DNA of 14,730 nucleotides from Clostridium sp. CAG:967 (GCA_000433095.1 HF991451.1:1-14730), one strand, 5' to 3'; shown: positions 6,922 through 14,077, counted from the stretch's first letter. A program made the numbers and translations. The notes: generated by a model not told the origin, from the sequence alone.

Positions 6922-7818
6922 ATGAACGTTGGATCTATTGCATCTTCAGGATGGAAATATATTCAAAGAGCAGGCAGACTGTATCCGGATTTCGTACTCG
7001 GTACAGGGAATGAAGCTTTTACAAATGCAATGCGTAATACGGTAAGAAATCGTGCTGCTGCCAATCAAAATTATTTTCAGGCTGTATGGTCAGGAACTAA
7101 AAAAGGCGTTCAAGCTGCCGAAGCACATAATAATACAATGATAAAACGCCACGGAGGTTTCTGGAAAAGCAACTGGGCTGCCTTAAAGTCATTCCCCGGA
7201 AAAGTAAAACAAGGATGGCGTGTTGGCGGAAAACTTGCAGATAAAGCAGGTAAAACAGGTTTTTCAAAATTCTGGTCACAATTTAAAGGTTCACTAAGCG
7301 GCATCGGCAAAAGAATGCCTCTTATAGGTACTCTTTTAATTGCTGTAACAGAACTTCCGAATATATTTTCAGCATTCAAAGATAAAGGACTTGCAGGAGG
7401 CATAGCTGAAACAGGAAAAGCAGGATTAAGACTCGGCGCAGGTATGGCAGGTGCTGCAATAGGTCAGGCATTAATACCGATACCTATTGTAGGCGGACTT
7501 GTAGGCTACATTGCAGGTGACTGGTTAATGAGTAAGTTTACAGGCAAAAGCCACTCTGAAAAGAAAGCCGAAGCCGAACAGGCACAACTAGCCAGCCAAC
7601 AACAAATGATGAATCAATACGGAACAAATCCTTATGCAATGCCTCAAATGGCAAATCAGGCAGCTGCTAATCAATTCAGTATCCCTCAGCCGACAGTAAG
7701 TGCACAAGAATTAATGGCTATGCAAAGAGCATTATACAGCCAAGGTGCAGGAAATCCGATGGATCAAGACTTTATGGCAATGACTTCCGGAATAAACAGA
7801 CTTAACTATCAATGCTAA
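6922..7818 (+). CDS. Unknown glycine-zipper protein, 298 aa
   Basis: I do not recognise this protein. Residues 1-125 are basic and tryptophan-rich (GWKYIQ, AVWSGTKKG, FWKSNWAALK, QGWRVGG, FWSQFKG), with no signal peptide. Residues 132-151 are hydrophobic (MPLIGTLLIAVTELPNIFSA). Residues 158-200 form a glycine-zipper core (GGIAETGKAGLRLGAGMAGA, then VGGLVGYIAGDW) of the sort that can insert into or span membranes. After about 210 comes an EKKAEAEQ helix and a Q/N/M/A-rich low-complexity tail ending in Cys. The core aligns by eye with the 488-aa protein downstream, so they are likely diverged paralogues. Start: ATG 6922 with a weak AGGTAGG (6909-6915). It has its own terminator. A pore-forming or secreted effector and a structural membrane protein are both possible; neither is shown. 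Confidence 0.8.
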   Translation: MNVGSIASSGWKYIQRAGRLYPDFVLGTGNEAFTNAMRNTVRNRAAANQNYFQAVWSGTKKGVQAAEAHNNTMIKRHGGFWKSNWAALKSFPGKVKQGWRVGGKLADKAGKTGFSKFWSQFKGSLSGIGKRMPLIGTLLIAVTELPNIFSAFKDKGLAGGIAETGKAGLRLGAGMAGAAIGQALIPIPIVGGLVGYIAGDWLMSKFTGKSHSEKKAEAEQAQLASQQQMMNQYGTNPYAMPQMANQAAANQFSIPQPTVSAQELMAMQRALYSQGAGNPMDQDFMAMTSGINRLNYQC

Positions 7819-7823
7819 TAACC

Positions 7824-7852
7824 AACGGTGATTAAATATCACCGTTTTTTTT
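7824..7852 (+). terminator. Rho-independent terminator after the 298-aa gene
   Basis: Perfect 9-bp stem AACGGTGAT (7824-7832) / ATCACCGTT (7838-7846), loop TAAAT, followed by an unbroken T run to 7852. It begins 6 nt after the stop codon and separates the two glycine-zipper genes into independent transcripts. Confidence 0.9.
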
Positions 7853-7942
7853 ATATTAATAAATCTTTACAAATAAGCAATTTCAAAAAATAAATTACGT
7901 TTATTATTATACGGGGAATTAATTACAGGGGAACATGGATTT

Positions 7943-9409
7943 ATGCCAAATCCAATCAGTAATGATTATTATAAATTAGCAAGTTATGCTGCGGCGGCAA
8001 ACATCAACCATAATACACAGGCAGATTTGCAATCACAGCTTTTAGTTACAGGCGGATTAATGCTTGCTCCAACTGCGTATAAATTAACTAAAGGTGCAGT
8101 ATGGGATGCTCCCAGGTGGGTCTGGCAAAACAAAGGAGATTATACATCTGCCTGGCAGCAAATCAAAGCTAATAACGAAGCTGCCAAAAAATCCGTTGAA
8201 CACTTAAAAGGTAAAAATATATTTGAAACCATAAACAACAGAAGCCACTTCAATCAATTAACAGAACTTGAAAAAAACTTAAAAACAGCTCCTGACTACA
8301 GAGATTGGTCTAAATTAAAAACAGAAACAGCAAGAAGAAAGTTTTTCAATCAAGGACAAAAAGCTAAATTCTATGAAGAAGCTAAAAGACTTATCGAAGA
8401 GGCAAAAACAAAAAAATTAACAGGAAAAGAACTCAAAGCTCAAGTAAAATTAATTGAAGAATCAATAGCAAAAGCTGACTTAGCAGTTCACAAAGCCGTT
8501 GTTTCAGGAGAAATTAAAGCAGTCACAAAACGTGGCAAAGCCTGGGCAGGAGTTAAAAAATACTCAGGCTATAATGCAGTTGACGGCGCTATGAAAAAAG
8601 GGGCAACAAGTTCATCAAAAGTTGTCAGAGGAATTGCCAAAGGTGCAAAAGGCGGCGGTCTTGCAACAGCAGCAATTGGCTTAGCTTGTGAAACACCTGA
8701 CATTATAGAAACATATAAAAAAGGCGGAGCAGGTAAGGGAACAAAACAACTTGCAAAAAGCGCAGGCATAGCGGCAGCCGAAGGCGTAGGCTTTGCAGTA
8801 GGAGCTAAAGTCGGAGCAATTGCTGGTGCTAAAATCGGTGCAACAATAGGTACTTGTATCGGCGGACCCGTAGGAACAGCTGTCGGCGGAGCTGTAGGTG
8901 CTATTGTAGGCGTAGGCTGCGGTATCTTAGGCAGCTGGCTTGCAGGCAAAGGAGCAAGAGCACTTGCCGGTAAATCAGAACTTCAAAAAATAAATGAAGA
9001 AGAAGCAAAGAAATTAGCAGAAAATGCTCAAAAAAACAATGAAGGCAAAGAAGAACTTTTAGCAAAAGCCGAAGAAAGAGCAAATCTTGAAGGCTGTACG
9101 GACGAAGAAGTTATTGAAGCTTATAGAAAAATAGTAAATGATAAAAATACTGAAATTAAAAAATCCAAAAAGACATCCGATAAATCAAGACTATCAAGTG
9201 ATTACAGCAGCTTATATAATCTTTTAAGCGGATTAGCAAATTATCAAATGCCTGTATATTCACCAAATACAATATACACAAATAATATTCTGACACCGTC
9301 ATTTAATAATACATTCAATCCTTATTACAGCTCATACAATAACATATTTAACTCAAATATGATGTACAATCCGCTTATGCAAAACTTAAATTTCGGATTA
9401 TATGCATAA
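7943..9409 (+). CDS. Unknown glycine-zipper protein, 488 aa
   Basis: Not recognised. Residues 50-75 are tryptophan-rich (AVWDAPRWVWQNKGDYTSAW), 80-200 a Lys/Glu/Ala-rich helical, probably coiled-coil region, and 236-258 (GGGLATAAIGLACETPDIIETY) resembles the hydrophobic segment of the 298-aa protein. Residues 274-335 are a long alternating Gly/Ala/Val zipper (for example VGAKVGAIAGAKIGATIG, GGAVGAIVGVGCGILGSWLAG). A second charged helix spans 345-412, and the tail (415-488) is rich in N, Y and S with almost no charge. No signal peptide is seen. Start: ATG 7943 with AGGGGA (7927-7932) at 10 nt; an out-of-frame ATG at 7935 lies only 2 nt from it and opens just 14 codons. A weak promoter (TTTCAA 7881-7886, 18 nt, TATTAT 7905-7910) may drive it. 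Same layout as its neighbour, so probably the same kind of job. Confidence 0.82.
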   Translation: MPNPISNDYYKLASYAAAANINHNTQADLQSQLLVTGGLMLAPTAYKLTKGAVWDAPRWVWQNKGDYTSAWQQIKANNEAAKKSVEHLKGKNIFETINNRSHFNQLTELEKNLKTAPDYRDWSKLKTETARRKFFNQGQKAKFYEEAKRLIEEAKTKKLTGKELKAQVKLIEESIAKADLAVHKAVVSGEIKAVTKRGKAWAGVKKYSGYNAVDGAMKKGATSSSKVVRGIAKGAKGGGLATAAIGLACETPDIIETYKKGGAGKGTKQLAKSAGIAAAEGVGFAVGAKVGAIAGAKIGATIGTCIGGPVGTAVGGAVGAIVGVGCGILGSWLAGKGARALAGKSELQKINEEEAKKLAENAQKNNEGKEELLAKAEERANLEGCTDEEVIEAYRKIVNDKNTEIKKSKKTSDKSRLSSDYSSLYNLLSGLANYQMPVYSPNTIYTNNILTPSFNNTFNPYYSSYNNIFNSNMMYNPLMQNLNFGLYA

Positions 9410-9410
9410 T

Positions 9411-9443
9411 AAAAAAAAAGACCGTTTCATAACGGTCTTTTTT
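9411..9443. terminator. Bidirectional terminator
   Basis: Stem GACCGTT (9420-9426) / AACGGTC (9431-9437) with a TCAT loop, flanked by nine A (9411-9419) and six T (9438-9443). It sits 1 nt after the 488-aa gene stop and 5 nt from the stop of the convergent 57-aa gene, so it can end both transcripts. Confidence 0.9.
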
Positions 9444-9448
9444 CTGCT

Positions 9449-9622
9449 CTAAAGAGTTGTTACGTGAAAATCCCTTTCAGAAACACTCGATGTACATTCA
9501 AGGACATTTCGAAGAAACTTTTCAATAGCCATTTCCATTGTGCTGATTTCTTCTTTCAAAGCATTGTAGCTTTCTTCCTTGACTTCTCTCAAGGCATTTT
9601 CAAAAATTTCGTCGTGATACAT
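9449..9622 (-). CDS. Small helical (coiled-coil-like) protein, 57 aa
   Basis: An unrecognised 57-residue acidic protein. Residues 4-41 (EIFENALREVKEESYNALKE onward to about EKFLRNVL) have heptad-like hydrophobic spacing and should form one long helix; a single Cys follows (LECTSS). The frame opens further upstream at a TTG (9661), but a strong GAGGAG at 9629-9634 sits 6 nt from the ATG at 9620-9622, which is therefore chosen. Another ATG at 9627 is out of frame and only 1 nt from the Shine-Dalgarno. The shared terminator at its 3' end supports a real gene. It could be an adaptor or small regulatory protein; nothing shows which. Confidence 0.65.
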   Translation of the reverse strand: MYHDEIFENALREVKEESYNALKEEISTMEMAIEKFLRNVLECTSSVSERDFHVTTL

Positions 9623-9744
9623 GACATACTCCTCTTTTGTTACCTTTACCGTAAACGGCAAAGACTACTTCACATATTCCCAGAACGGCAGTTTTTGAGC
9701 TTTTCTTTAAGAAATTAATCAATATTGTTACAAAATTTATTATT

Positions 9745-9775
9745 TTTACAAAATAAAAAAAATTTAATGTAGAAT
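9745..9775 (+). promoter_or_regulatory. Tentative promoter of the kinase gene
   Basis: TTTACA (9745-9750) and TAGAAT (9770-9775) are separated by 19 nt, longer than the 17 nt seen at other promoters here. The surroundings are nearly pure A+T, so chance matches are easy. The predicted start is near 9782, just ahead of AGGGGA (9785-9790). Confidence 0.3.
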
Positions 9776-9798
9776 ATATAGAATAGGGGAAACGAAGT

Positions 9799-10635
9799 AT
9801 GATGACTGATTTTCAATTGACAAATTATGATTATTACTCAAGCAGAAGCGATATGGAAATAATATCACATATTGTTGAATCTTTGAAAAAAATTCTGGAA
9901 GAAGATAAAAGAGAAGCCCAACCGTTATTTTTAAAAACTTCTGATAATCTTATTTTAAATATTGCAAGAAAAGTTGTTCAAGAAAAGAAAAAAACTTTTC
10001 TTATAGGTATAACAGGTGAAAGCGCTTCGGGAAAAACAGTTTTTGTAGACAATACAATTAAAGCCTGTGTTAAAGATAAAAAATCAGGCATTTATACTGT
10101 TATAAGATGTGATGACTATTACAAAGACACATCAAAAGAATTACAGGAAGCAGGCAGCTACGAAGAACTCTTTAAAACAGGTTTCAGTTTCGATACCCCT
10201 GACGTTATTGATTTAAAATTAATGACAGAACACTTAATGGAATTAAAACGAGGAAGAAAAATAGTTTCTCCTAAATATGATTTCGTAACCTGCGTTTCAG
10301 ATCCTAACGGCGATGTTAAAGAACCTGCAAAAGTTATTCTAACGGAAGGTTTGTATGTTCTTAATGAAGGTGTCAGAGATGTTATGGATGTAAAAGTTTA
10401 TGTTTATACACCGCTGGAAGTTATAAAAGAGCGCTGGTACAAACGTGCAGCTCTTCGGGGTAAAACAGGAACTGCGGCTGATTTACAATTTCAGGATGTA
10501 AACAGAACAGCGCAGCAATATATACGCCCTGCTTATCAAATATCAGATGCTGTTATCAATGGTATGGTTTCACAAGAATATATTCAGGATATTACGGACA
10601 GAATATTTAAAACATTACAAAGTATTGAATATTAA
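9799..10635 (+). CDS. Uridine kinase / phosphoribulokinase-family P-loop kinase
   Basis: A 278-residue cytoplasmic kinase of the PRK/Udk family, most likely phosphorylating uridine (and cytidine) with ATP or GTP in pyrimidine salvage. Motifs: P-loop GESASGKT (73-80), DDYYK (105-109, the family's substrate-side Asp and Tyr), FDTPDVID (131-138), LTEGLYVL (181-188, the strand ending in EG), and an arginine-rich lid ERWYKRAALRGKTG (211-224). Uridine kinases are usually about 210 residues; here an N-terminal helical extension of about 65 residues (MTDFQLTN to QEKKKTF) precedes the kinase. The ATG at 9799 has AGGGGA 8 nt upstream; the next codon is also ATG. A strong terminator follows. The substrate is inferred from family; phosphoribulokinase is less likely in a non-photosynthetic genome. 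Confidence 0.83.
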   Translation: MMTDFQLTNYDYYSSRSDMEIISHIVESLKKILEEDKREAQPLFLKTSDNLILNIARKVVQEKKKTFLIGITGESASGKTVFVDNTIKACVKDKKSGIYTVIRCDDYYKDTSKELQEAGSYEELFKTGFSFDTPDVIDLKLMTEHLMELKRGRKIVSPKYDFVTCVSDPNGDVKEPAKVILTEGLYVLNEGVRDVMDVKVYVYTPLEVIKERWYKRAALRGKTGTAADLQFQDVNRTAQQYIRPAYQISDAVINGMVSQEYIQDITDRIFKTLQSIEY

Positions 10636-10640
10636 AATAA

Positions 10641-10673
10641 AAAGAACCGGAATAAATCATCCGGTTCTTTTTT
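10641..10673. terminator. Bidirectional terminator between kinase and secreted Cys-rich gene
   Basis: Perfect 11-bp stem AAAGAACCGGA (10641-10651) / TCCGGTTCTTT (10660-10670), 8-nt loop, T run 10668-10673. It lies 5 nt after the kinase stop and 3 nt beyond the stop of the convergent minus-strand gene; on the minus strand the 3' arm runs into TTTATTTTAA, so it likely serves both. Confidence 0.88.
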
Positions 10674-10676
10674 CCT

Positions 10677-11033
10677 CTAATGTTTAATCATACAAGGACA
10701 TTTTGGCTGCACAGGCTGAACATAAATTCTGTCGCAGGAATTGCAGGTAGGCTCGGCAAAAGCTTTTCTGCAAGTAGGACAAGGATTAATTTTAACCTTT
10801 GTACACTCGTCACATTTTTTTACTTTACACTTGTTGCAGTTTTTGAATCCTGTAAACGGATTTAAGCTGAAGTTAGTTTTATTTTCACCAATACCAAAGT
10901 AAGGCAGAGGGTTCAAATAAGACAGGTAAGGCACCGGATTGAGGGTTTGAACACCTTCCCAGGCTGCAAAAGCACCGTTAGTTGATAAAGCAATTGCACC
11001 TATAAGTGCTAAAGAAATACATAAATTTTTCAT
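10677..11033 (-). CDS. Secreted or periplasmic CxxC-rich small protein
   Basis: A 118-residue exported protein that I do not recognise. Residues 1-23 form a Sec signal peptide (MKNLCISLALIGAIALSTNG then AFA), with likely cleavage AFA|AW. The mature part starts with an aromatic, proline-rich stretch (PVPYLSYLNPLPYFG) and then has ten cysteines as CNKC (66-69), CDEC (74-77), CPTC (85-88), CNSC (97-100) and CPC (112-114). Four CxxC pairs suggest two zinc-ribbon-like sites or, outside the cytoplasm, disulphides. C5 inside the signal is not followed by a normal lipobox. The ATG at 11033 has GGGAG (11040-11044) 6 nt upstream. No clear promoter was found in the 183 nt before it. Function unknown. 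Confidence 0.8.
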   Translation of the reverse strand: MKNLCISLALIGAIALSTNGAFAAWEGVQTLNPVPYLSYLNPLPYFGIGENKTNFSLNPFTGFKNCNKCKVKKCDECTKVKINPCPTCRKAFAEPTCNSCDRIYVQPVQPKCPCMIKH

Positions 11034-11166
11034 AAAATACTCCCATAAAATTTAATAATGTATAAAATTTTCATTTACATTATCATTTTAAACTCTGTGA
11101 AAGTATTTACCATAACCATATGATTAATAGAGATTAAACTTTTGTAGCGGGCAAAAAGTATAAAAT

Positions 11167-11198
11167 AAAAAAAGGATTGGAATAATCCAACCCTTTTT
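11167..11198 (-). terminator. Terminator after the SLH-domain gene
   Basis: On the minus strand AAAAAGG-G-TTGGA pairs with TCCAA-T-CCTTTTT around a TTAT loop (stem arms 11186-11198 and 11169-11181, one mismatch), then a run of seven T and TTTTATA. It begins about 18 nt after the SLH gene stop. Confidence 0.8.
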
Positions 11199-11216
11199 AA
11201 ATAAAGATTATAAAAA

Positions 11217-12494
11217 TTATAATGCTACATTTGCTTTTGGAATAGAAGCTTCGTCAAGTAAGATTACATAAACTTCTTCACCTGCTTTAGCGTGATATTC
11301 CAAGCCTGGAGTTACCAAACCTGTAACTAAACCAACAGCCGCACCTACAGGAGCACCGATTGCAATACCAGTACCGATTTTAGTAGGATCCGGTATGAAT
11401 GCAAAGCCAACACCTGCACCAATACCAACAGCACCGCCAGTAGCTGTGCATAACAGTAATTTACCTGTAGTCATCCAAGGACCTTCTTTTAAAGAGTAAT
11501 CTTTTGAGAACGGTTTAGCATTGAAAGCCAATTCTTTTCCGTCAGGTAAAACGATTTTAGTAAGTTGCGGATAAACTCTTGCATTTTTGTTAAATAATTT
11601 CGGATCTTTAATTTCATTAATTTTTGCAATAAATTTAGATCCCGCAGGAATAACAACAGTACCTTCCTTAGTAACAATATTTTCATCATTTACAAAATAA
11701 ACAATGTCGCCTGCTTTGTGTTCTTCTGATTTAAATTTAGATTCAAAAGCAACAGCCAAAACGTTACCTTCAGTTATCACGCTTTGAATATTATTAACTT
11801 TAACTTCGTTAGAAGGAGCTTTTTTAGTAACATTAAGGTGTTCAATAGTTGTAGTACCTATGTATTCCTGTTTAACCAAATCCAATTTAGCTTTTAATCT
11901 TGCAAGAAGAACAGCAGCTTCTGCTCTTGATAAATTATCATTTGGTCTCAATTCTCTTGAATCCGGATAGTTTACGTAAATACCATAGTTAATGGTTTTA
12001 GCATAAACTTTTTTTGCCCAGGCAGGAATTGCAGCTGCATCTTTAAATTGCTCTAATACAGCAGTATCAGGGTTCATATCTTTTGTAATATGACTGATTA
12101 CAGATTGAGCTTCAGAACGCAAAACAACTCTGTTAGGTTGGAAAGTTCCGTCAGGATAACCGTAAACAAGACCTAATTGTTGAGAACGCAGGATATTATC
12201 ATAATTAGGTGTATCCTTGCTTACATCTGAAAACTTGTTAGTAATATTAACATTTAAGTTATCATTTGATAAAACTTTCAGTAAAGCATTAACAAACTCT
12301 ATTCTTGTCATATTACCTTCAGGATTAAAACGATTACCTGTTAAACACATAATGTTTTCATCTACAACTTCAACAATTTCTTTTTTAGCCCAATAATTTT
12401 GGCTTACATCTGCTATGGCAGTTGCAGCTAATGCAGGAACAGCATTCATTGCTAATAACCCCAATGCCATTAGCCCAGAAACAATTTTCTTCAT
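11217..12494 (-). CDS. Exported SLH-domain envelope protein with C-terminal glycine zipper
   Basis: A 425-residue cell-envelope protein. The signal peptide is residues 1-23 (MKKIVSGLMALGLLAMNAVP then ALA, cleavage ALA|AT). Three S-layer homology repeats follow at about 27-72, 87-133 and 150-200, marked by AIADVSQNYWAKKEI, KFSDV, YGYPDGTFQPNRVVLRSEA and RPNDNLSRAEAAVLL. SLH triplets bind peptidoglycan-linked cell-wall polymers. Residues 240-345 are beta-rich with IPAGSKFIAKI and IVLPDGKELAF, reminiscent of TrbI/VirB10-like beta domains. Residues 350-396 are a glycine zipper (TGGAVGIGAGVGFAF, GIAIGAPVGAAVGLVTG). There is no OprB-type porin barrel. The ATG at 12494 has GAGGAA (12501-12506) 6 nt upstream, a strong promoter, and its own terminator. 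The role is probably anchoring or stabilising the envelope; the C-terminal part is unassigned. Confidence 0.88.
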   Translation of the reverse strand: MKKIVSGLMALGLLAMNAVPALAATAIADVSQNYWAKKEIVEVVDENIMCLTGNRFNPEGNMTRIEFVNALLKVLSNDNLNVNITNKFSDVSKDTPNYDNILRSQQLGLVYGYPDGTFQPNRVVLRSEAQSVISHITKDMNPDTAVLEQFKDAAAIPAWAKKVYAKTINYGIYVNYPDSRELRPNDNLSRAEAAVLLARLKAKLDLVKQEYIGTTTIEHLNVTKKAPSNEVKVNNIQSVITEGNVLAVAFESKFKSEEHKAGDIVYFVNDENIVTKEGTVVIPAGSKFIAKINEIKDPKLFNKNARVYPQLTKIVLPDGKELAFNAKPFSKDYSLKEGPWMTTGKLLLCTATGGAVGIGAGVGFAFIPDPTKIGTGIAIGAPVGAAVGLVTGLVTPGLEYHAKAGEEVYVILLDEASIPKANVAL

Positions 12495-12509
12495 TTTTAC
12501 TTCCTCATA

Positions 12510-12521
12510 TTTACTAGTAAA
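12510..12521. promoter_or_regulatory. 12-bp perfect palindrome in the SLH gene leader
   Basis: TTTACTAGTAAA reads the same on both strands. It lies between the predicted transcription start (near 12530) and the Shine-Dalgarno of the SLH gene (12501-12506). With no loop it is more likely a protein-binding operator than an RNA hairpin, but short AT-rich palindromes also occur by chance. Confidence 0.35.
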
Positions 12522-12536
12522 CCTTTTTCGTGTATT

Positions 12537-12565
12537 ATTATATCGTAAACATTGAAACTTGTAAA
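12537..12565 (-). promoter_or_regulatory. Promoter of the SLH-domain gene
   Basis: Minus-strand TTTACA (12560-12565), exactly 17 nt, consensus TATAAT (12537-12542). Predicted start is near 12530, leader about 36 nt. The -35 overlaps the -35 of the divergent pyk promoter and the palindrome AAACATGTTT (12563-12572). Confidence 0.65.
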
Positions 12566-12588
12566 CATGTTTGAATTTTTATTATAAA
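12559..12588 (+). promoter_or_regulatory. Promoter of pyk, back-to-back with the SLH promoter
   Basis: TTGTAA (12559-12564), 18-nt spacer, TATAAA (12583-12588), predicted start near 12595, leader about 19 nt with AAAGGA at 12603-12608. Its -35 lies on the same bases as that of the minus-strand SLH promoter. Confidence 0.45.
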
Positions 12589-12613
12589 ATTTACCCGAAA
12601 AGAAAGGAAAACC

Positions 12614-14056
12614 ATGAGTAGTTACACTATGACGAAAATTGTTGCGACACTTGGTCCTGCAACATCTACAAAAGAAAAAATCAGAGAGTTATTGAAAGCC
12701 GGAGTAACCATGTTCAGATTAAATTCTTCACATGGCGATGTTGACATGCATAAACAAAATTTGACTTTCATAAGAGAAATTGAAAAAGAAGAAAAAACTT
12801 TAATTCCTGTTCTTCTTGACCTTCAAGGTCCCAAAATCAGAATAGGAAATTTACCGGAATCTATTGAAATTAAAAAAGGACAAATTTTAAAATTCCGCCA
12901 CCAGTCTGAAGTTACAGGCGACATTCTTCCAGTCGACTATAAAGGTATGGCAAATGATGTTACACCGGGTGAGATGATTTTGATTGATGACGGTAAAATC
13001 CAGTTACAAGTTCAGAAAACAGAGGACAACGTAATTTTTGCAGAAGTCTTAACAGACGGTCTTTTGAAACAAAGAAAAGGTATAAATATACCGGGTTCAC
13101 AAGGAAGCCTCGATGTTTTAACAGCAAGAGATTTAACTTTCGTTGAATTTGCAGCACATAACGACATTGACTATCTTGGTTTATCATTTGTAAGAGAAGC
13201 TTCTGACGTTGTTAAACTTAGAGAATTATTGGAAGGACACGGAAATACCACAGCTAAAATAATTTCTAAAATTGAAAAACCACAGGCTGTGAATAATATA
13301 GACAGCATTATTGAAGTTTCTGACGGTATAATGGTTGCAAGAGGCGATTTAGGTATTGAAATTTCAACAGAAAAAGTACCTATTGTACAAAAAACTATTA
13401 TCAGAAAAGCTAATGCAAAAAGAAAGGTTGTAATCGTAGCAACACAAATGCTTGACAGTATGATTGAAAACCCGATCCCGACACGTGCGGAAACTTCTGA
13501 CGTAGCAAACGCTATTCTTGACGGTACCGATGCAATTATGCTTTCAGGAGAAACCGCAGCAGGTGCTTATCCTGTAGAAGCTGTTGCAATGATGAAAAAA
13601 ATTGCTGACACTGTTGAAGAATCTCCGTTTATGAGAAAAAATAAATTCCCAAGAAAAATGGTTGAGGAAGAAAAAGATTCTCAGGCAATGGCTATCGGTA
13701 TGTCAATCGCTGATATGGCAAAAAAAATGAATGTTAAAGGCGTTATTGCTTTGACAGGAAGCGGTTTTACAGCTTCTTTCTTATCTGAAGGAAGATTAAG
13801 CGTTCCTATTTTTGCCTGCTGTCCGAGCAAAAATATTTGCCGTGACATTAAACTATATAGAGGCGTATGTCCTTTTGTAGTAGATTTTGAAGCTTCAATC
13901 GATAAAAACTCTTTAAGACAAATGGATAAATTCCTGAAGAAAACAATGGGTCTTGAAGACGGCGATATGGTTGTTATCACAGGTTCAGTTCCTGAACTTA
14001 TGGTTGGCGGAACAAACTTCATCAAAATCCACAAAATAGGACAACTTGGTGAATAA
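12614..14056 (+). CDS. pyk: Pyruvate kinase
   Basis: Last step of glycolysis: transfers phosphate from phosphoenolpyruvate to ADP, giving pyruvate and ATP in the cytoplasm. It has 480 residues, the usual length for the plain form with no extra C-terminal PEP-utiliser domain. Motifs: TKIVATLGPAT (7-17), FRLNSSHGD (34-42, with R35, N37 and S39 at phosphate- and K+-binding positions; most homologues have N-F-S), LLDLQGPKIR (67-76), the active-site signature IISKIEKPQA (216-225, catalytic K219, metal-binding E221), MVARGDLGIEI (240-250, metal-binding D245) and ATQMLDSMIENPIPTRAE (276-293). The C-terminal allosteric domain covers about 345-480. ATG 12614 has AAAGGA 5 nt upstream; the internal Met6 would match the family start but lacks a ribosome site. 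Monocistronic by its terminator. Confidence 0.98.
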   Translation: MSSYTMTKIVATLGPATSTKEKIRELLKAGVTMFRLNSSHGDVDMHKQNLTFIREIEKEEKTLIPVLLDLQGPKIRIGNLPESIEIKKGQILKFRHQSEVTGDILPVDYKGMANDVTPGEMILIDDGKIQLQVQKTEDNVIFAEVLTDGLLKQRKGINIPGSQGSLDVLTARDLTFVEFAAHNDIDYLGLSFVREASDVVKLRELLEGHGNTTAKIISKIEKPQAVNNIDSIIEVSDGIMVARGDLGIEISTEKVPIVQKTIIRKANAKRKVVIVATQMLDSMIENPIPTRAETSDVANAILDGTDAIMLSGETAAGAYPVEAVAMMKKIADTVEESPFMRKNKFPRKMVEEEKDSQAMAIGMSIADMAKKMNVKGVIALTGSGFTASFLSEGRLSVPIFACCPSKNICRDIKLYRGVCPFVVDFEASIDKNSLRQMDKFLKKTMGLEDGDMVVITGSVPELMVGGTNFIKIHKIGQLGE

Positions 14057-14077
14057 TGCCTCCCGCAAAAAAAAAAC

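Noticed and set aside
7935..7976. Short out-of-frame ATG reading frame (14 codons) overlapping the start of the 488-aa gene
   Set aside because: The ATG lies only 2 nt from the AGGGGA, too close for normal initiation. It could be a leader peptide but nothing supports that.
8569..8949. Minus-strand open frame of 126 codons, very rich in proline and alanine
   Set aside because: It is the antisense shadow of the glycine/alanine zipper repeats of the 488-aa gene (GGN codons read as CCN). No ribosome site or promoter supports it.
9649..9658. Inverted repeat CCGT-AA-ACGG upstream of the 57-aa gene
   Set aside because: The stem is only 4 bp with a 2-nt loop, so it is likely chance.
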